Shown here: positions 18,130 through 26,114 of the stretch, piece by piece
How the letters are laid out: each line of letters begins with the position of its first letter
How positions within the stretch are numbered: position 1 is the first letter of the stretch
Source: Deinococcus yavapaiensis KR-236
GTDB taxonomy: Bacteria > Deinococcota > Deinococci > Deinococcales > Deinococcaceae
Length of the DNA stretch: 60,311 nucleotides
NCBI RefSeq assembly: GCF_003217515.1
Contig: NZ_QJSX01000009.1
Coordinates: 143,006 to 203,316, forward strand
Direction of reading: 5' to 3'
Position numbers and translations under genes: made by a program
The notes under the pieces: model-generated
The model's database searches: none
Seen by the model: the letters and a program-made list of their open reading frames with translations, nothing else
What the model was told of the DNA's origin: nothing

Positions 18130-19422
18130 TCAGTCCATCGCCGTGGCGAACACCGCTTCGTCTTGCCGCACGTTCGCGCCGATGCTTTTCAAGCGCTCCG
18201 CGATCCGCTCGTACCCGCGGTTGATGTACTGCATTCCGTCGATGACGGTCTCTCCTTGAGCGGCGAGGGCGGCCACGAAGAGCGCGGCGCCCGCGCGAAT
18301 GTCGGCGGCGCGGACGTGGGCGCCGTGCAGCAACGTGCCGCCGCGAATGACTTGCGTGTGGTCCATCACGCTGATGTCGGCGCCCATGCGTACGAGCGGC
18401 GCGACGTGCGTGAGACGATCGGGGTACACGGGATCGGTGACGGCGCTCGTTCCCTCGACCGTGGCGAGCAGCGCGGCCATTTGAGGCTGGATGTCCGTCG
18501 GGAAGCCGGGAAAGGCAGCGGTGGTGACGTTCGTCGGCACCAAGCTCGCTCGCGCGTCGACGAGCAGGGTCCGCTCGCCTTCGAGGACTTGCGCGCCCAT
18601 CTCCTGCAACTTGCCGCTCAGCGCGCGCAGGTGGGCAGGGTGAACGTTCGTGAGGGCGAGTTTCGAGCGCGTCGCGGCCGCCGCGATCATCCACGTGCCC
18701 GCTTCGATGCGGTCGGGAATGACGGTGTACTCGCCGCCCGAAAGCTTCTCGACGCCTTCGACGACGATGGTGTGCGTGCCCGCGCCCGTGATGCGCGCTC
18801 CAAGCGAGTTGAGGAAGTTCACCATGTCGGCGACGTCCGTGTCGATCGAGGCGTTTTCGAGGCGAACCGTGCCTTCGCCGAGCACGGCGGCGAGAATGGC
18901 GTTTTGCGTGCCGCCCACCGTCAGCATCTCGAAGACGTAGCCGCCCGTGAGAGGCTGGGGCCGCGTGGCCGAGAAGGAGCCCGCGTCCTCGGTGAGGGTG
19001 ACGCCGATCGCGCGGAAGGCCTTGAGGTGCTGATCGACGGGACGGTAACCGAAGGCGCAGCCGCCCGGCAAGCTGACCTTGGCTTCGCCCGCGCGCGAAA
19101 GAAGCGCTCCCATCACGATGAACGAAGCGCGCATCTTGCTGACGAGAGCGTACGGCGTTTCGACGGACGTCAGGTGCGGCGTGTGCAGGACGACCGAGTT
19201 CGGGCCGATCCACTCGAAGCGGGTCCCGAGCGACGCGACGATGTCGAGAATGGTGTGGATATCCGAGAGGCGCGGAATGCCGTGCAAGGTGATCGGTTCG
19301 CTCGAGAGCAGGGAGGCGACGATGATGGGAAGCGCGGCGTTCTTGCTGGGTTGAACGGCGATTTCGCCTTCTAAGGGTGAGCCGCCGAGGATCACGAGGG
19401 GCGCGAGTTGAGACACTGGCAT
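18130..19422 (-). CDS. murA: UDP-N-acetylglucosamine 1-carboxyvinyltransferase
   Basis: First committed step of peptidoglycan synthesis: transfers enolpyruvate from PEP to UDP-GlcNAc in the cytosol. About 430 aa. It has the substrate Lys in PSKNAALP (K27) and the loop Cys C122 in SLPGGCAFG, the residue alkylated by fosfomycin, so the enzyme should be fosfomycin-sensitive at the target. The frame stays open 33 codons further upstream, but those codons are not MurA-like. ATG 19422 follows AAAGGA with almost no spacer; the GTG two codons later (19416) has AAGGA at a better 6 nt and may be the true start. Confidence 0.95.
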   Translation of the reverse strand: MPVSQLAPLVILGGSPLEGEIAVQPSKNAALPIIVASLLSSEPITLHGIPRLSDIHTILDIVASLGTRFEWIGPNSVVLHTPHLTSVETPYALVSKMRASFIVMGALLSRAGEAKVSLPGGCAFGYRPVDQHLKAFRAIGVTLTEDAGSFSATRPQPLTGGYVFEMLTVGGTQNAILAAVLGEGTVRLENASIDTDVADMVNFLNSLGARITGAGTHTIVVEGVEKLSGGEYTVIPDRIEAGTWMIAAAATRSKLALTNVHPAHLRALSGKLQEMGAQVLEGERTLLVDARASLVPTNVTTAAFPGFPTDIQPQMAALLATVEGTSAVTDPVYPDRLTHVAPLVRMGADISVMDHTQVIRGGTLLHGAHVRAADIRAGAALFVAALAAQGETVIDGMQYINRGYERIAERLKSIGANVRQDEAVFATAMD

Positions 19423-19551
19423 TCCTTTCGGGAAGGGTCGGTCCCACTGAATGAGGCGACCCTGAGGTTTCGAGTTGAAAGCGCCAAGAGCGCTCCCACG
19501 TATGTTACACATCGTACTCACGTGCGTCTATGGCTTTCTTGGTGCATCGTG

Positions 19552-19580
19552 TTGAGCGTGCGTAAAGAGCGTGCTAGGCT
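19552..19580 (+). promoter_or_regulatory. Sigma-70 promoter TTGAGC-N17-TAGGCT
   Basis: Good -35 and -10 hexamers at the optimal spacing, about 110 nt before the ATG of the small DNA-binding-like protein at 19689. This gives a roughly 100-nt leader. Confidence 0.65.
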
Positions 19581-19688
19581 AGGAACGCTCAAGCTGAAGA
19601 TGCAGTCGTGATTTTCAGCGTCAGCGAACGACACCGCGCGGCTCGCTACCTCGTTTCCTCCTCGCCGCGAGTGCTTTGGGGGTCGGTC

Positions 19689-19913
19689 ATGCCGAAGAAA
19701 GAACGCAAACGCCTACAAGTGGTGATTTCAGAAGAGCAAGACGCTCTTCTGACGAAAACCGCTTACGAACTGTCGAGCCCCGAGCGTCTCATTTCAAAGA
19801 GCGAAGTCGTGCGGCTCGCGATCGAGAAGATCGCCAAGGACTTGGAAGCGGGCGGCGAGTCCACCGAAGAGTACCGAGCTTTGCTGGAAGACGAGGACAT
19901 CAAGGACGACTGA
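19689..19913 (+). CDS. Small ribbon-helix-helix-like protein
   Basis: 74 aa. A beta-strand-like start (RLQVVISEEQDALL) and two helices (the second SKSEVVRLAIEKIAKDLE) resemble CopG/Arc ribbon-helix-helix DNA-binding proteins, followed by an acidic tail (EEYRALLEDEDIKDD). A transcription regulator or antitoxin-like role is inference, and no toxin gene is adjacent. ATG 19689 is chosen as the RHH start, with GGGGG 6 nt upstream; the frame is open further upstream but is not protein-like there. Confidence 0.6.
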   Translation: MPKKERKRLQVVISEEQDALLTKTAYELSSPERLISKSEVVRLAIEKIAKDLEAGGESTEEYRALLEDEDIKDD

Positions 19914-19929
19914 AAGTCGGCTTGGAACG

Positions 19930-19955
19930 AGGCGCACGTCGGCAGTGCGCCTTTT
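19930..19955 (+). terminator. Rho-independent terminator of the RHH-like gene
   Basis: AGGCGCAC-N7-GTGCGCCT followed by TTT and TCTCGTTT, 17 nt after the stop codon. Confidence 0.8.
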
Positions 19956-19960
19956 CTCGT

Positions 19961-19988
19961 TTCGACTCACCCGCGCCTTCGGTACACT
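19961..19988 (+). promoter_or_regulatory. Leaderless-type promoter of rqkA
   Basis: TACACT (19983-19988) ends 6 nt before the ATG at 19995. TTCGAC (19961-19966) at 16-nt spacing is a weak -35. Confidence 0.6.
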
Positions 19989-19994
19989 GCCTTC

Positions 19995-21911
19995 ATGGAG
20001 CAGACAACGAACGCCAAGGCGCTGCTCGCCGGGCGTTACGAGCTCGGCGGCCTGATCGGCGAAGGTGGCAGCGCCCGCGTTTACCGCGCGCGCGACACCG
20101 TCCTCGGACGCGACGTCGCCGTGAAGCTCTTGCGCGACCGCGTCTCGGACAGCGACCGCCACCGCTTCGAGCGCGAAATCCGCACGCTGGCGCGCATTTC
20201 GCATCCCGGCATCGTCGCCATCCACGACCTCGGGCACGACGCGGACGGACGTCTCTTCTTCGCGATGCAGTTGCTGCTCGGCGGGCCGCTCAGCGTCCTC
20301 GGGCCGCTCGACGACACGCCCGAAACCCTGGCGCGCTTCTTCGACGCGGCGATTCTCGTGGCGCGCACCCTCGACTTCGTGCACGCCCTCGGCGTCGTAC
20401 ACCGCGACCTCACACCACACAACATCCTGCTCGGCGAGGACGGCGTGCCGCGCGTCATGGACTTCGGCCTCGTGTACGTCTCCGAGGGCACGCGCGACCT
20501 CACCCGGGCGGGGTACACGCTCGGCACGCCGCATTACATGGCGCCCGAACAAGCCAAGGGCGGCGCGGTCGGGCCGCACAGCGACCTGTACGCGCTCGGA
20601 GCGGTGCTGTACCGCGTCGCGACCGGTCGCCCGCCCTTCGACGGCGAAAACGACTCGGGCATTCTCTTTCAACACGTGTACGAGGCGCCGCCCCCTCCGC
20701 AGGACGTCAATCCCGCCGTGCCCGACACCGTGGCGCGCGTGCTGCTGCGGCTTTTGCACAAGACGCCTGCTCGGCGTCCCGAACGCGGCGAGGAAGTCGC
20801 CCGGCTTTTGGAACTCGCGCGCGACGAGGAGGCGCGCGACGTGTCGAGCGGCCACTTTCGCGGCGGACGAACGCGCACGGGCGCGCACCGAGGCGGACCG
20901 AGCGATCCGCGCGGTGTGACGGAGCGCTGGAGTCTGCAACTCGGCGGCGACGTCACTTGGCCGTCCGCCGTCACCGGATCGCGCTCGCTCGTCGCCGTCG
21001 GGACGCGCAAAGGCAAGCTGTGCCTCGTGGACCACGCGGGGCGGCGCTTCGCGGAGTTGCCCGCCGCCGACGAGGTCACCGCGCCCGTCACGCTGCTGCG
21101 CGACAGCGTGGTGTACGGAGCGTGGGACGGCACCTTGCGCGAAGTCGAGACGCGCAGCGGCCTGGAACGCTGGCGGCACCGTACGCGCGCCGAGATCACC
21201 GGGGCGCCCACGCCTTGGAACGGCTTGTACCTCGTGACTTCGCGTGACGGGCATCTGCACTGCGTCTCGGCCGACAAAGGCGAGTTGCGGTGGGCGTATC
21301 GAGGCGGCGCGCCCATCGCTGCGTCCCCGGTGCTATGGGCGGGCGCGGCCTTCGTGGCCGATGAGGAAGGGTGGGTGCACGCCGTCGACGCGACGCTCGG
21401 CGCGCCGTTATGGAAGGTGCAGCTCTCCACGACGCACGCCACGCCCGCGCTCGCGTCGCTCGGACCGCGCGAAGCCGCCCTGATCGTTCCAACGTGGAAG
21501 GGCGAGACGCACGCGCTGCACCTCGTGCTGCAAGGAGGCCGTCCCGCCCTCGCGCCCGAACCGCTTTTGTGGACCTACGACTTGGAGGACGAAGTGTGGG
21601 CGTCCGCAGCCGTCGCGAACGGACGGGTGTACCTCGCGACGTGGAGCGGCACGTTGCACGCCCTCTCGCTGCGCGACGCGGACGAGTTGTGGTCGCGCAA
21701 GCTCGCGGGGCGCGTCACGGCCAGTCCCGTGCTCGCCGAGGGCGCCGTTTACGTGGCGAGCGAGGCGGGCGACGTCCTCGCGCTCGACGCGAGGACGGGA
21801 GACGTCCTGTGGCGAGCCGACTGCCCCGAGGGCGTGCAGGCGACGCCGCTCGTCATGGACGGAACGCTCTACGTGGCTTTCATGAACGGAATCTTGCGAG
21901 CCTTCGGGTGA
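19995..21911 (+). CDS. rqkA: Ser/Thr protein kinase with PQQ-type beta-propeller (RqkA-like)
   Basis: 638 aa. Kinase domain at about 12-275: glycine-rich GEGGSARVY, VAVKLL Lys (K44), catalytic loop HRDLTPHN (H136-N143), DFG D156 and APE at 183. A linker rich in Arg and Gly (280-305) leads to a propeller (about 305-638) of repeated Trp/Gly blade motifs such as GKLCLVD, GTLREVE and GDVLALD. There is no membrane segment. This architecture is that of D. radiodurans RqkA (DR_2518), the quinoprotein kinase linked to radiation resistance and double-strand-break repair; orthology is inferred from architecture. The catalytic-loop Lys, usual in HRDLKPxN, is Thr here. Confidence 0.82.
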   Translation: MEQTTNAKALLAGRYELGGLIGEGGSARVYRARDTVLGRDVAVKLLRDRVSDSDRHRFEREIRTLARISHPGIVAIHDLGHDADGRLFFAMQLLLGGPLSVLGPLDDTPETLARFFDAAILVARTLDFVHALGVVHRDLTPHNILLGEDGVPRVMDFGLVYVSEGTRDLTRAGYTLGTPHYMAPEQAKGGAVGPHSDLYALGAVLYRVATGRPPFDGENDSGILFQHVYEAPPPPQDVNPAVPDTVARVLLRLLHKTPARRPERGEEVARLLELARDEEARDVSSGHFRGGRTRTGAHRGGPSDPRGVTERWSLQLGGDVTWPSAVTGSRSLVAVGTRKGKLCLVDHAGRRFAELPAADEVTAPVTLLRDSVVYGAWDGTLREVETRSGLERWRHRTRAEITGAPTPWNGLYLVTSRDGHLHCVSADKGELRWAYRGGAPIAASPVLWAGAAFVADEEGWVHAVDATLGAPLWKVQLSTTHATPALASLGPREAALIVPTWKGETHALHLVLQGGRPALAPEPLLWTYDLEDEVWASAAVANGRVYLATWSGTLHALSLRDADELWSRKLAGRVTASPVLAEGAVYVASEAGDVLALDARTGDVLWRADCPEGVQATPLVMDGTLYVAFMNGILRAFG

Positions 21912-21917
21912 GATGAC

Positions 21918-21945
21918 TTTTGTCGGGCGGCATCGCGAGTACAAT
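21918..21945 (+). promoter_or_regulatory. Promoter of tatA
   Basis: TTTTGT (21918-21923), 16-nt spacer, TACAAT (21940-21945). The leader to the tatA ATG would be about 55 nt. Confidence 0.5.
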
Positions 21946-22006
21946 CGAAAGGTCTTGGAACTTTTCCCCGGCTCGCCCGCTCGAATCAATGACCCTGGAG
22001 GTCCCT

Positions 22007-22276
22007 ATGTTCGGACTTGGTCCTATGGAAATCATCGTCATTCTGGTCGTCGCCCTCGTCATCTTCGGTCCGAAGAAGCTGCCCGAACTCGGTAAGAGCC
22101 TCGGTCAAGGCATCCGCGAGTTTCGTCGGGGCACGTCGGGCCTGAAGGAAGAGTTGGAGTCGTCCTTCAAGGACGAGCCCGTACATGAGCCCGTTCGCAC
22201 GCAACCCATCGAGCGAACGGTCATCGCGCCCACTCCGGAACTCGCGGGCAACGAAGACAAGCGCCCACAAGCCTGA
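22007..22276 (+). CDS. tatA: Sec-independent (Tat) translocase subunit TatA
   Basis: 89 aa. One N-terminal membrane helix (IIVILVVALVIFG), the FGPKKLPELG hinge, an amphipathic helix and a charged tail are all typical of TatA/E. It forms the pore for export of folded proteins. ATG 22007 has GGAGG 5 nt upstream. tatB and tatC are not adjacent. A strong terminator follows. Confidence 0.93.
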   Translation: MFGLGPMEIIVILVVALVIFGPKKLPELGKSLGQGIREFRRGTSGLKEELESSFKDEPVHEPVRTQPIERTVIAPTPELAGNEDKRPQA

Positions 22277-22298
22277 GCTGTTCAAGCCATGCGACCAC

Positions 22299-22323
22299 AG
22301 AACGCCTTTCGAGGCGTTCTTTT
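22299..22323 (+). terminator. Rho-independent terminator with TTCG tetraloop
   Basis: AGAACGCCT-TTCG-AGGCGTTCT followed by TTT, 22 nt after the tatA stop. It lies upstream of the DedA promoter, which excludes longer in-frame starts for that gene. Confidence 0.9.
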
Positions 22324-22384
22324 GCTTCCCTTCGTTCTTTTCGTGGGCTCTCCCCCGACGTTTCCGCCCCTCGAGATCCTCGGG

Positions 22385-22390
22385 TACACT
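22385..22390 (+). promoter_or_regulatory. Leaderless-type -10 element TACACT
   Basis: 6 nt before the GTG start of the DedA gene at 22397. Confidence 0.6.
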
Positions 22391-22396
22391 GGGCGG

Positions 22397-23011
22397 GTGA
22401 ACGGCTCCTTTCTCGACCCGACGTACCTTATCCAAACGTTTTCTTACGTCGGCCTCGGGGCCATTTTGTTCGCGGAGACGGGGTTGCTCGCGGGCTTCTT
22501 CTTGCCGGGCGATACGCTGCTGCTCACGGCGGGGCTGTTCGCGGCCCGCGGCGATTTGCACATCGTCGCGGTCATGCTCGTGTGCTTCGTCGGCGCGGTC
22601 GTCGGGAACACCGTGGGCTACCTGCTCGGTCGCCGATTCGGCCCGCCGCTCTTCTCGCGTCCCGGGTCTCGCTTCTTCAAGCCCGACTACGTCGATTTGG
22701 CGCGCGGCTACTTCGAGCGCTACGGCGTGCAAACGCTGCTGATTTCGCGTTTCGTGCCCATCGTGCGGACCTTCGTGCCCACCATGGCGGGCGCGAGCGG
22801 CATGAACTTCGCCTCGTTCACGCTCCTCAACGTCCTCGGCGCCGTGCTGTGGGCAGGCGGCGTGCCCCTGGCGGGCTTCCTGCTCGGTCGCGTGCTGCCG
22901 CCGCACATCCTCGACAAGTACATTCTGGTGGTCGTCGGCGTGATCTTCGTCGCGTCCTTCGTGCCCGTCGCCGTCGAATTGTTTCGTCGCCGCGGACGCA
23001 TCAAACTATAA
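22397..23011 (+). CDS. DedA-family membrane protein
   Basis: 204 aa, four or five hydrophobic segments. Family features are GDTLLLTAGLFAA, the FxRYG block (YFERYGVQTLL) and SRFVPIVRTFVPTMAGAS, with the conserved Arg residues of the undecaprenyl-phosphate/phospholipid flippase group. Role: recycling of lipid carriers and membrane homeostasis (family knowledge). I take GTG 22397 because it follows the tatA terminator and a leaderless-type -10, and matches where DedA homology begins. Confidence 0.88.
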   Translation: MNGSFLDPTYLIQTFSYVGLGAILFAETGLLAGFFLPGDTLLLTAGLFAARGDLHIVAVMLVCFVGAVVGNTVGYLLGRRFGPPLFSRPGSRFFKPDYVDLARGYFERYGVQTLLISRFVPIVRTFVPTMAGASGMNFASFTLLNVLGAVLWAGGVPLAGFLLGRVLPPHILDKYILVVVGVIFVASFVPVAVELFRRRGRIKL

Positions 23012-23058
23012 GGCGTGATTTAGCGCGCCTTCACCGAGCAAACTTAAGGTGGCCCGAC

Positions 23059-23097
23059 ATGCCGATTCCTTCCCGTTTCCTTTCACGGAGCGCCTGA
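23059..23097 (+). CDS. Possible 12-codon leader peptide before comM
   Basis: ATG to TGA encodes MPIPSRFLSRSA. AAGGTGG lies 6 nt before the ATG, and the stop codon directly abuts the comM ATG (TGAATG), so translation would be coupled. comM has its own GGAG 7 nt upstream, inside this frame. The case rests on SD and stop placement only. Confidence 0.35.
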   Translation: MPIPSRFLSRSA

Positions 23098-24606
23098 ATG
23101 CTCGCCACCGTCACATCCGTCGCGCTCGTCGGAGTCGACGCCGTTCCGATCACCGTCGAAGTCGACGTCTCGTCCGGTCTGCCCGCCTTCAACATCGTCG
23201 GCTTGCCCGACCAGGCTGTCAGCGAGGCGCGCGAACGCGTTCGCGCCGCCATTCGCAATTCGGCCTTGCCGTTTCCGGCCGCCCGTATCACCGTCAACCT
23301 CGCTCCGGCGGACTTGCGCAAGGAAGGCCCGCTGTTCGACTTGCCGATTGCCTTGGGCGTGCTTGCCGCGCAAGGCCTCGTGCCAATCCAAGCGCTCGAA
23401 GGTCACATTATCGCGGGAGAACTCGCCCTGGACGGAAGCTTGAGGCCCGTTCCGGGCGCCGTCAACCTCGCCTTGAAAGCCGACGAACTCGACCTCGACG
23501 TCATCGTGCCCGAGGCGAGCGCGCTCGAAGCGGCCCTCATCGAGGACGTGCGAGTGTTCGGCGCGCCCACCCTGCTCGAAGTCGTGCGGCACCTCATCGG
23601 GGAACTCCCGTTGCACCGCGCGGCCCCGCCGCCACCGCCGCCATTGGACGAAGACGTGCTGTGCCTGAGCGACATCAAAGGGCAAGGCGGCGCGAAGCGC
23701 GCCTTGGAAATCGCGTTGGCGGGCGGGCACAACTTGCTCTTGATCGGCAGTCCCGGCAGCGGCAAGACGATGCTCGCGCGGCGAGCATCGTCCTTGCTGC
23801 CGCTCCTCACGCGCTCGGAAGCCTTGGAGGTGACGCGCGTTCACAGCGCGGCGGGCCTCTTGACGAGCCGCAGCGGCATGCGCCTCGACCCGCCGTACCG
23901 TGCGCCGCACGCCAGCGTGTCGAGCGCAGGTCTCATCGGAGGCGGAAGCATTCCCAAGCCCGGCGAAGTCAGCCTCGCGCACCGTGGCGTGCTCTTCCTC
24001 GACGAGTTTCCGGAGTTCGACCGAGACGCCATCGAAGCTTTGCGCCAACCGCTCGAGGACGGAACCGTCACCATCAGCCGCGCGCGGGTGAGCGTCACGT
24101 ACCCGGCGCGATTCCAGCTCATCGCGGCGATGAATCCTTGTCCGTGCGGCCACCTCGGCGATCCCGAGCGCTCCTGTACCTGCACGCCGTCTCAGCGAGC
24201 GCGCTACGCGGCGCGAATCAGCGGACCGCTGCTCGACCGCGTGGACCTCGTCGTGAGCGTGCCCAGGCTCACCGTCGACGATCTCACGCGCGCGCCCATC
24301 GGCGAGCGCAGCGTCGTCGTTCGTGAGCGGGTGCGGCACGCCAGGGCGCGCATGACGGATCGGCAAGGCGAGCGGAACAGCCTTCTGGCGGGCGCGGCCT
24401 TGCGCGAGCACACCGCGCTCGACGGCGGCCCGGAAACGTTCGCTCGGGCCGCCGCCCGTAGCCTGGCGCTCACCGGACGTGGCTTCGACCGCGTGCTGCG
24501 CGTCGCGCGTACGATCGCGGATCTTGCGGGAGACGATCGCCTCACGGAAGCGCACCTCGCGGAGGCGATCGCGTACCGCCCGCGCGATCTCGCTCAAGCG
24601 CTATAA
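23098..24606 (+). CDS. comM: ComM/YifB AAA+ ATPase (Mg-chelatase-like)
   Basis: 502 aa. N-terminal Lon-protease-like domain (1-170), then an AAA+ core with Walker A GSPGSGKT (about 219-226), Walker B VLFLDEF (about 298-304) and a Cys cluster CPCG...CTC (about 349-362), and a C-terminal helical domain. ComM is a hexameric helicase that extends branch migration during natural transformation, consistent with the known competence of Deinococcus. Its stop codon lies within the -10 of the next gene. Confidence 0.92.
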   Translation: MLATVTSVALVGVDAVPITVEVDVSSGLPAFNIVGLPDQAVSEARERVRAAIRNSALPFPAARITVNLAPADLRKEGPLFDLPIALGVLAAQGLVPIQALEGHIIAGELALDGSLRPVPGAVNLALKADELDLDVIVPEASALEAALIEDVRVFGAPTLLEVVRHLIGELPLHRAAPPPPPPLDEDVLCLSDIKGQGGAKRALEIALAGGHNLLLIGSPGSGKTMLARRASSLLPLLTRSEALEVTRVHSAAGLLTSRSGMRLDPPYRAPHASVSSAGLIGGGSIPKPGEVSLAHRGVLFLDEFPEFDRDAIEALRQPLEDGTVTISRARVSVTYPARFQLIAAMNPCPCGHLGDPERSCTCTPSQRARYAARISGPLLDRVDLVVSVPRLTVDDLTRAPIGERSVVVRERVRHARARMTDRQGERNSLLAGAALREHTALDGGPETFARAAARSLALTGRGFDRVLRVARTIADLAGDDRLTEAHLAEAIAYRPRDLAQAL

Positions 24607-24613
24607 CGCGGCC

Positions 24614-24955
24614 ATGCTTTCGTCGTCCCGCGTCCGCACGATCTTCGTGGCGATCCTCGTCGTCCTCGCCTTCGCGGGCGCCGTTCGCTTCCTCAACACC
24701 TCGGCGCAAACGCGCTTCCTGCTGAACCTCACGGCGGATCAGCGGCGAGGCGTCGCGGAGGCGGTGCGGGCGCTCGAAGCACGCCAGGGGGCCCTCGCCT
24801 CTTTGTACGAGGTGCGGTTGCTGAGCGTGGAGGACGGACCGCCGTGCGCGAACGGACACGCGGGCGTGAACGTGCGCGCGCAGCAGTCCCTGCTCGGCGT
24901 CGTACCGATTGGAAGCGTGCTGCGCGTGTCGTGCGGCGAGGTTGGTGCGCCGTGA
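24614..24955 (+). CDS. Small membrane-anchored protein, unknown
   Basis: 113 aa. One N-terminal hydrophobic segment (about 9-27) is followed by an extracytoplasmic domain with two Cys residues. No family is recognised. ATG 24614 is 6 nt after TATAAC (24602-24607), which includes the comM stop codon, so it may have its own leaderless promoter as well as read-through from comM. Confidence 0.55.
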   Translation: MLSSSRVRTIFVAILVVLAFAGAVRFLNTSAQTRFLLNLTADQRRGVAEAVRALEARQGALASLYEVRLLSVEDGPPCANGHAGVNVRAQQSLLGVVPIGSVLRVSCGEVGAP

Positions 24956-24968
24956 AAGCGCCGAGCGT

Positions 24969-25298
24969 TCACCCTTGCGAGTTGTCGGTCACCTCGTCGT
25001 TCGTGCGGCTCTCGTTGACGCCGCCGCGTCCGTCGCGCTCGCCGCGCAATTGACCGTCCGCGAAGTCGTCCACGACGCCGTACGCCCCGATGATCGGAGC
25101 GCCCGTTCCGGCGACGGTGCCTTGCACGCCTTGCGCGCTGGGGTTCACGACGGGAATGGGCGCGACGAAATTCGTGTCACCCGCGCCGCTCGCGTTGTCC
25201 TGAGCGGGCGGATTGACGCGGTTTTGCGTGTCGGCCTCGACGTCCTCGACGCTGCGACCGAGTGGCGGAATGTTTTCCAAGCGCGTATCGTCGTCCAT
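24969..25298 (-). CDS. Small disordered hydrophilic protein, copy 1
   Basis: 109 aa, rich in Asp, Asn, Gly, Pro and Thr, without a hydrophobic core; predicted to be intrinsically disordered. It begins MDDDTRLENIPPLGRS. The first ~45 residues are almost identical to the next gene upstream, and the rest is looser (VNPSA, GVQGTV, GAPIIG). I do not recognise a family. It has its own leaderless -10 (TACCCT). Confidence 0.65.
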   Translation of the reverse strand: MDDDTRLENIPPLGRSVEDVEADTQNRVNPPAQDNASGAGDTNFVAPIPVVNPSAQGVQGTVAGTGAPIIGAYGVVDDFADGQLRGERDGRGGVNESRTNDEVTDNSQG

Positions 25299-25304
25299 GA
25301 CCGC

Positions 25305-25310
25305 AGGGTA
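25305..25310 (-). promoter_or_regulatory. Leaderless-type -10 element TACCCT
   Basis: 6 nt before the ATG at 25298. Confidence 0.5.
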
Positions 25311-25370
25311 CGCCGCCTTGAAGCGGCGTCGCTGCGAGTCGCGTCAAGACACGTTGAGCGTCGAGGCTCC

Positions 25371-25697
25371 TCAGGCTTGGCTGTCGTCCGTGGAGTCGTT
25401 CGCCGCGACGCCTTTCGCCGTCGTCGGATCCGCTTCGTCTCTTTGAAGCGCCGCGAAGTTCGTGCCCGCCGCGTACGTTCCGATGATGGGGGCGCCGTGG
25501 CTCGTCACCGTTCCTTGCACGCCCGTCGCCGAGGGATTCACGATCGGCAAGGGCGCGACGACGTTCGTGCTGTTCGTGTCACCCGCGCCGCTCGCGTTGT
25601 CACGAGCGGGCGGATTGACGCGGTTTTGCGTGTCGGCCTCGACGTCCTCGACGCTACGACCGAGCGGCGGAATGTTTTCCAAGCGCGTATCGTCCAT
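25371..25697 (-). CDS. Small disordered hydrophilic protein, copy 2
   Basis: 108 aa, paralogue of the gene at 24969. Same N-terminus (MDDTRLENIPPLG), same spacing of VNPSA, GVQGTV and GAPIIGTY, then a divergent acidic tail. No signal peptide, no membrane segment and no Cys. Function unknown; hydrophilin-like desiccation proteins are one possibility, but this is not shown by the sequence. Each copy has a separate promoter. Confidence 0.65.
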   Translation of the reverse strand: MDDTRLENIPPLGRSVEDVEADTQNRVNPPARDNASGAGDTNSTNVVAPLPIVNPSATGVQGTVTSHGAPIIGTYAAGTNFAALQRDEADPTTAKGVAANDSTDDSQA

Positions 25698-25703
25698 GAG
25701 GTC

Positions 25704-25709
25704 ACGGTA
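25704..25709 (-). promoter_or_regulatory. Leaderless-type -10 element TACCGT
   Basis: 6 nt before the ATG at 25697. Confidence 0.5.
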
Positions 25710-25766
25710 ACGAGGACGAGGGCTCGCCGGACTCCAGTCGTTTCAAGGAGCGTTGATCGAGGGCGC

Positions 25767-26051
25767 TCAATCGGGCACGACTTGCACGCCGCGCCAAAAG
25801 GCGACGCGACCGCGAATCTCGCGCGCGGCGTCCTTGGGCTCGGGGTAGTACCACGCCGCGTCAGGATTGCGCTGCCCCTCGACATCCAGGCTGTAGTAGC
25901 TCGCCGTGCCCTTCCACGGGCAAATCGTGTGCGTCGAGCTGGGCTTGAGGTACGCCTCGTTCACGGCTTCGCGCGGAAAGTAATGGTTGCCTTCCACGAC
26001 GATCGTGTCGGGGCTGCTCGCGATGATCGCTCCGTTCCAGATGGCCTTCAT
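25767..26051 (-). CDS. DUF427 family protein
   Basis: 94 aa, a complete single DUF427 domain: MKAIWNGAIIA, VEGNHYFP, CPWKGTASYY, DAAWYYPEPK and GRVAFWRGV are all present in order. The biochemical function of the family is unknown. ATG 26051 is chosen because GGAGG lies 6 nt upstream. CCGCCGA and TCGGCGG form a hairpin in its short leader, close to the ribosome-binding site. Confidence 0.85.
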   Translation of the reverse strand: MKAIWNGAIIASSPDTIVVEGNHYFPREAVNEAYLKPSSTHTICPWKGTASYYSLDVEGQRNPDAAWYYPEPKDAAREIRGRVAFWRGVQVVPD

Positions 26052-26114
26052 AGGTGCCCTCCCGCCGAGCACGCTAGCGAGTTTCGGCGGAAGGAACCGT
26101 GAAGATGGCGAAGG

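Larger units (their letters stand above)
25201..25697 (-). repeat. Tandem duplication of a ~95-bp 5' coding segment
   Basis: Positions 25201-25294 and 25601-25694, exactly 400 bp apart, differ at very few bases. They encode the common N-terminus of the two small disordered proteins. The rest of each gene has diverged much more. Confidence 0.9.
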
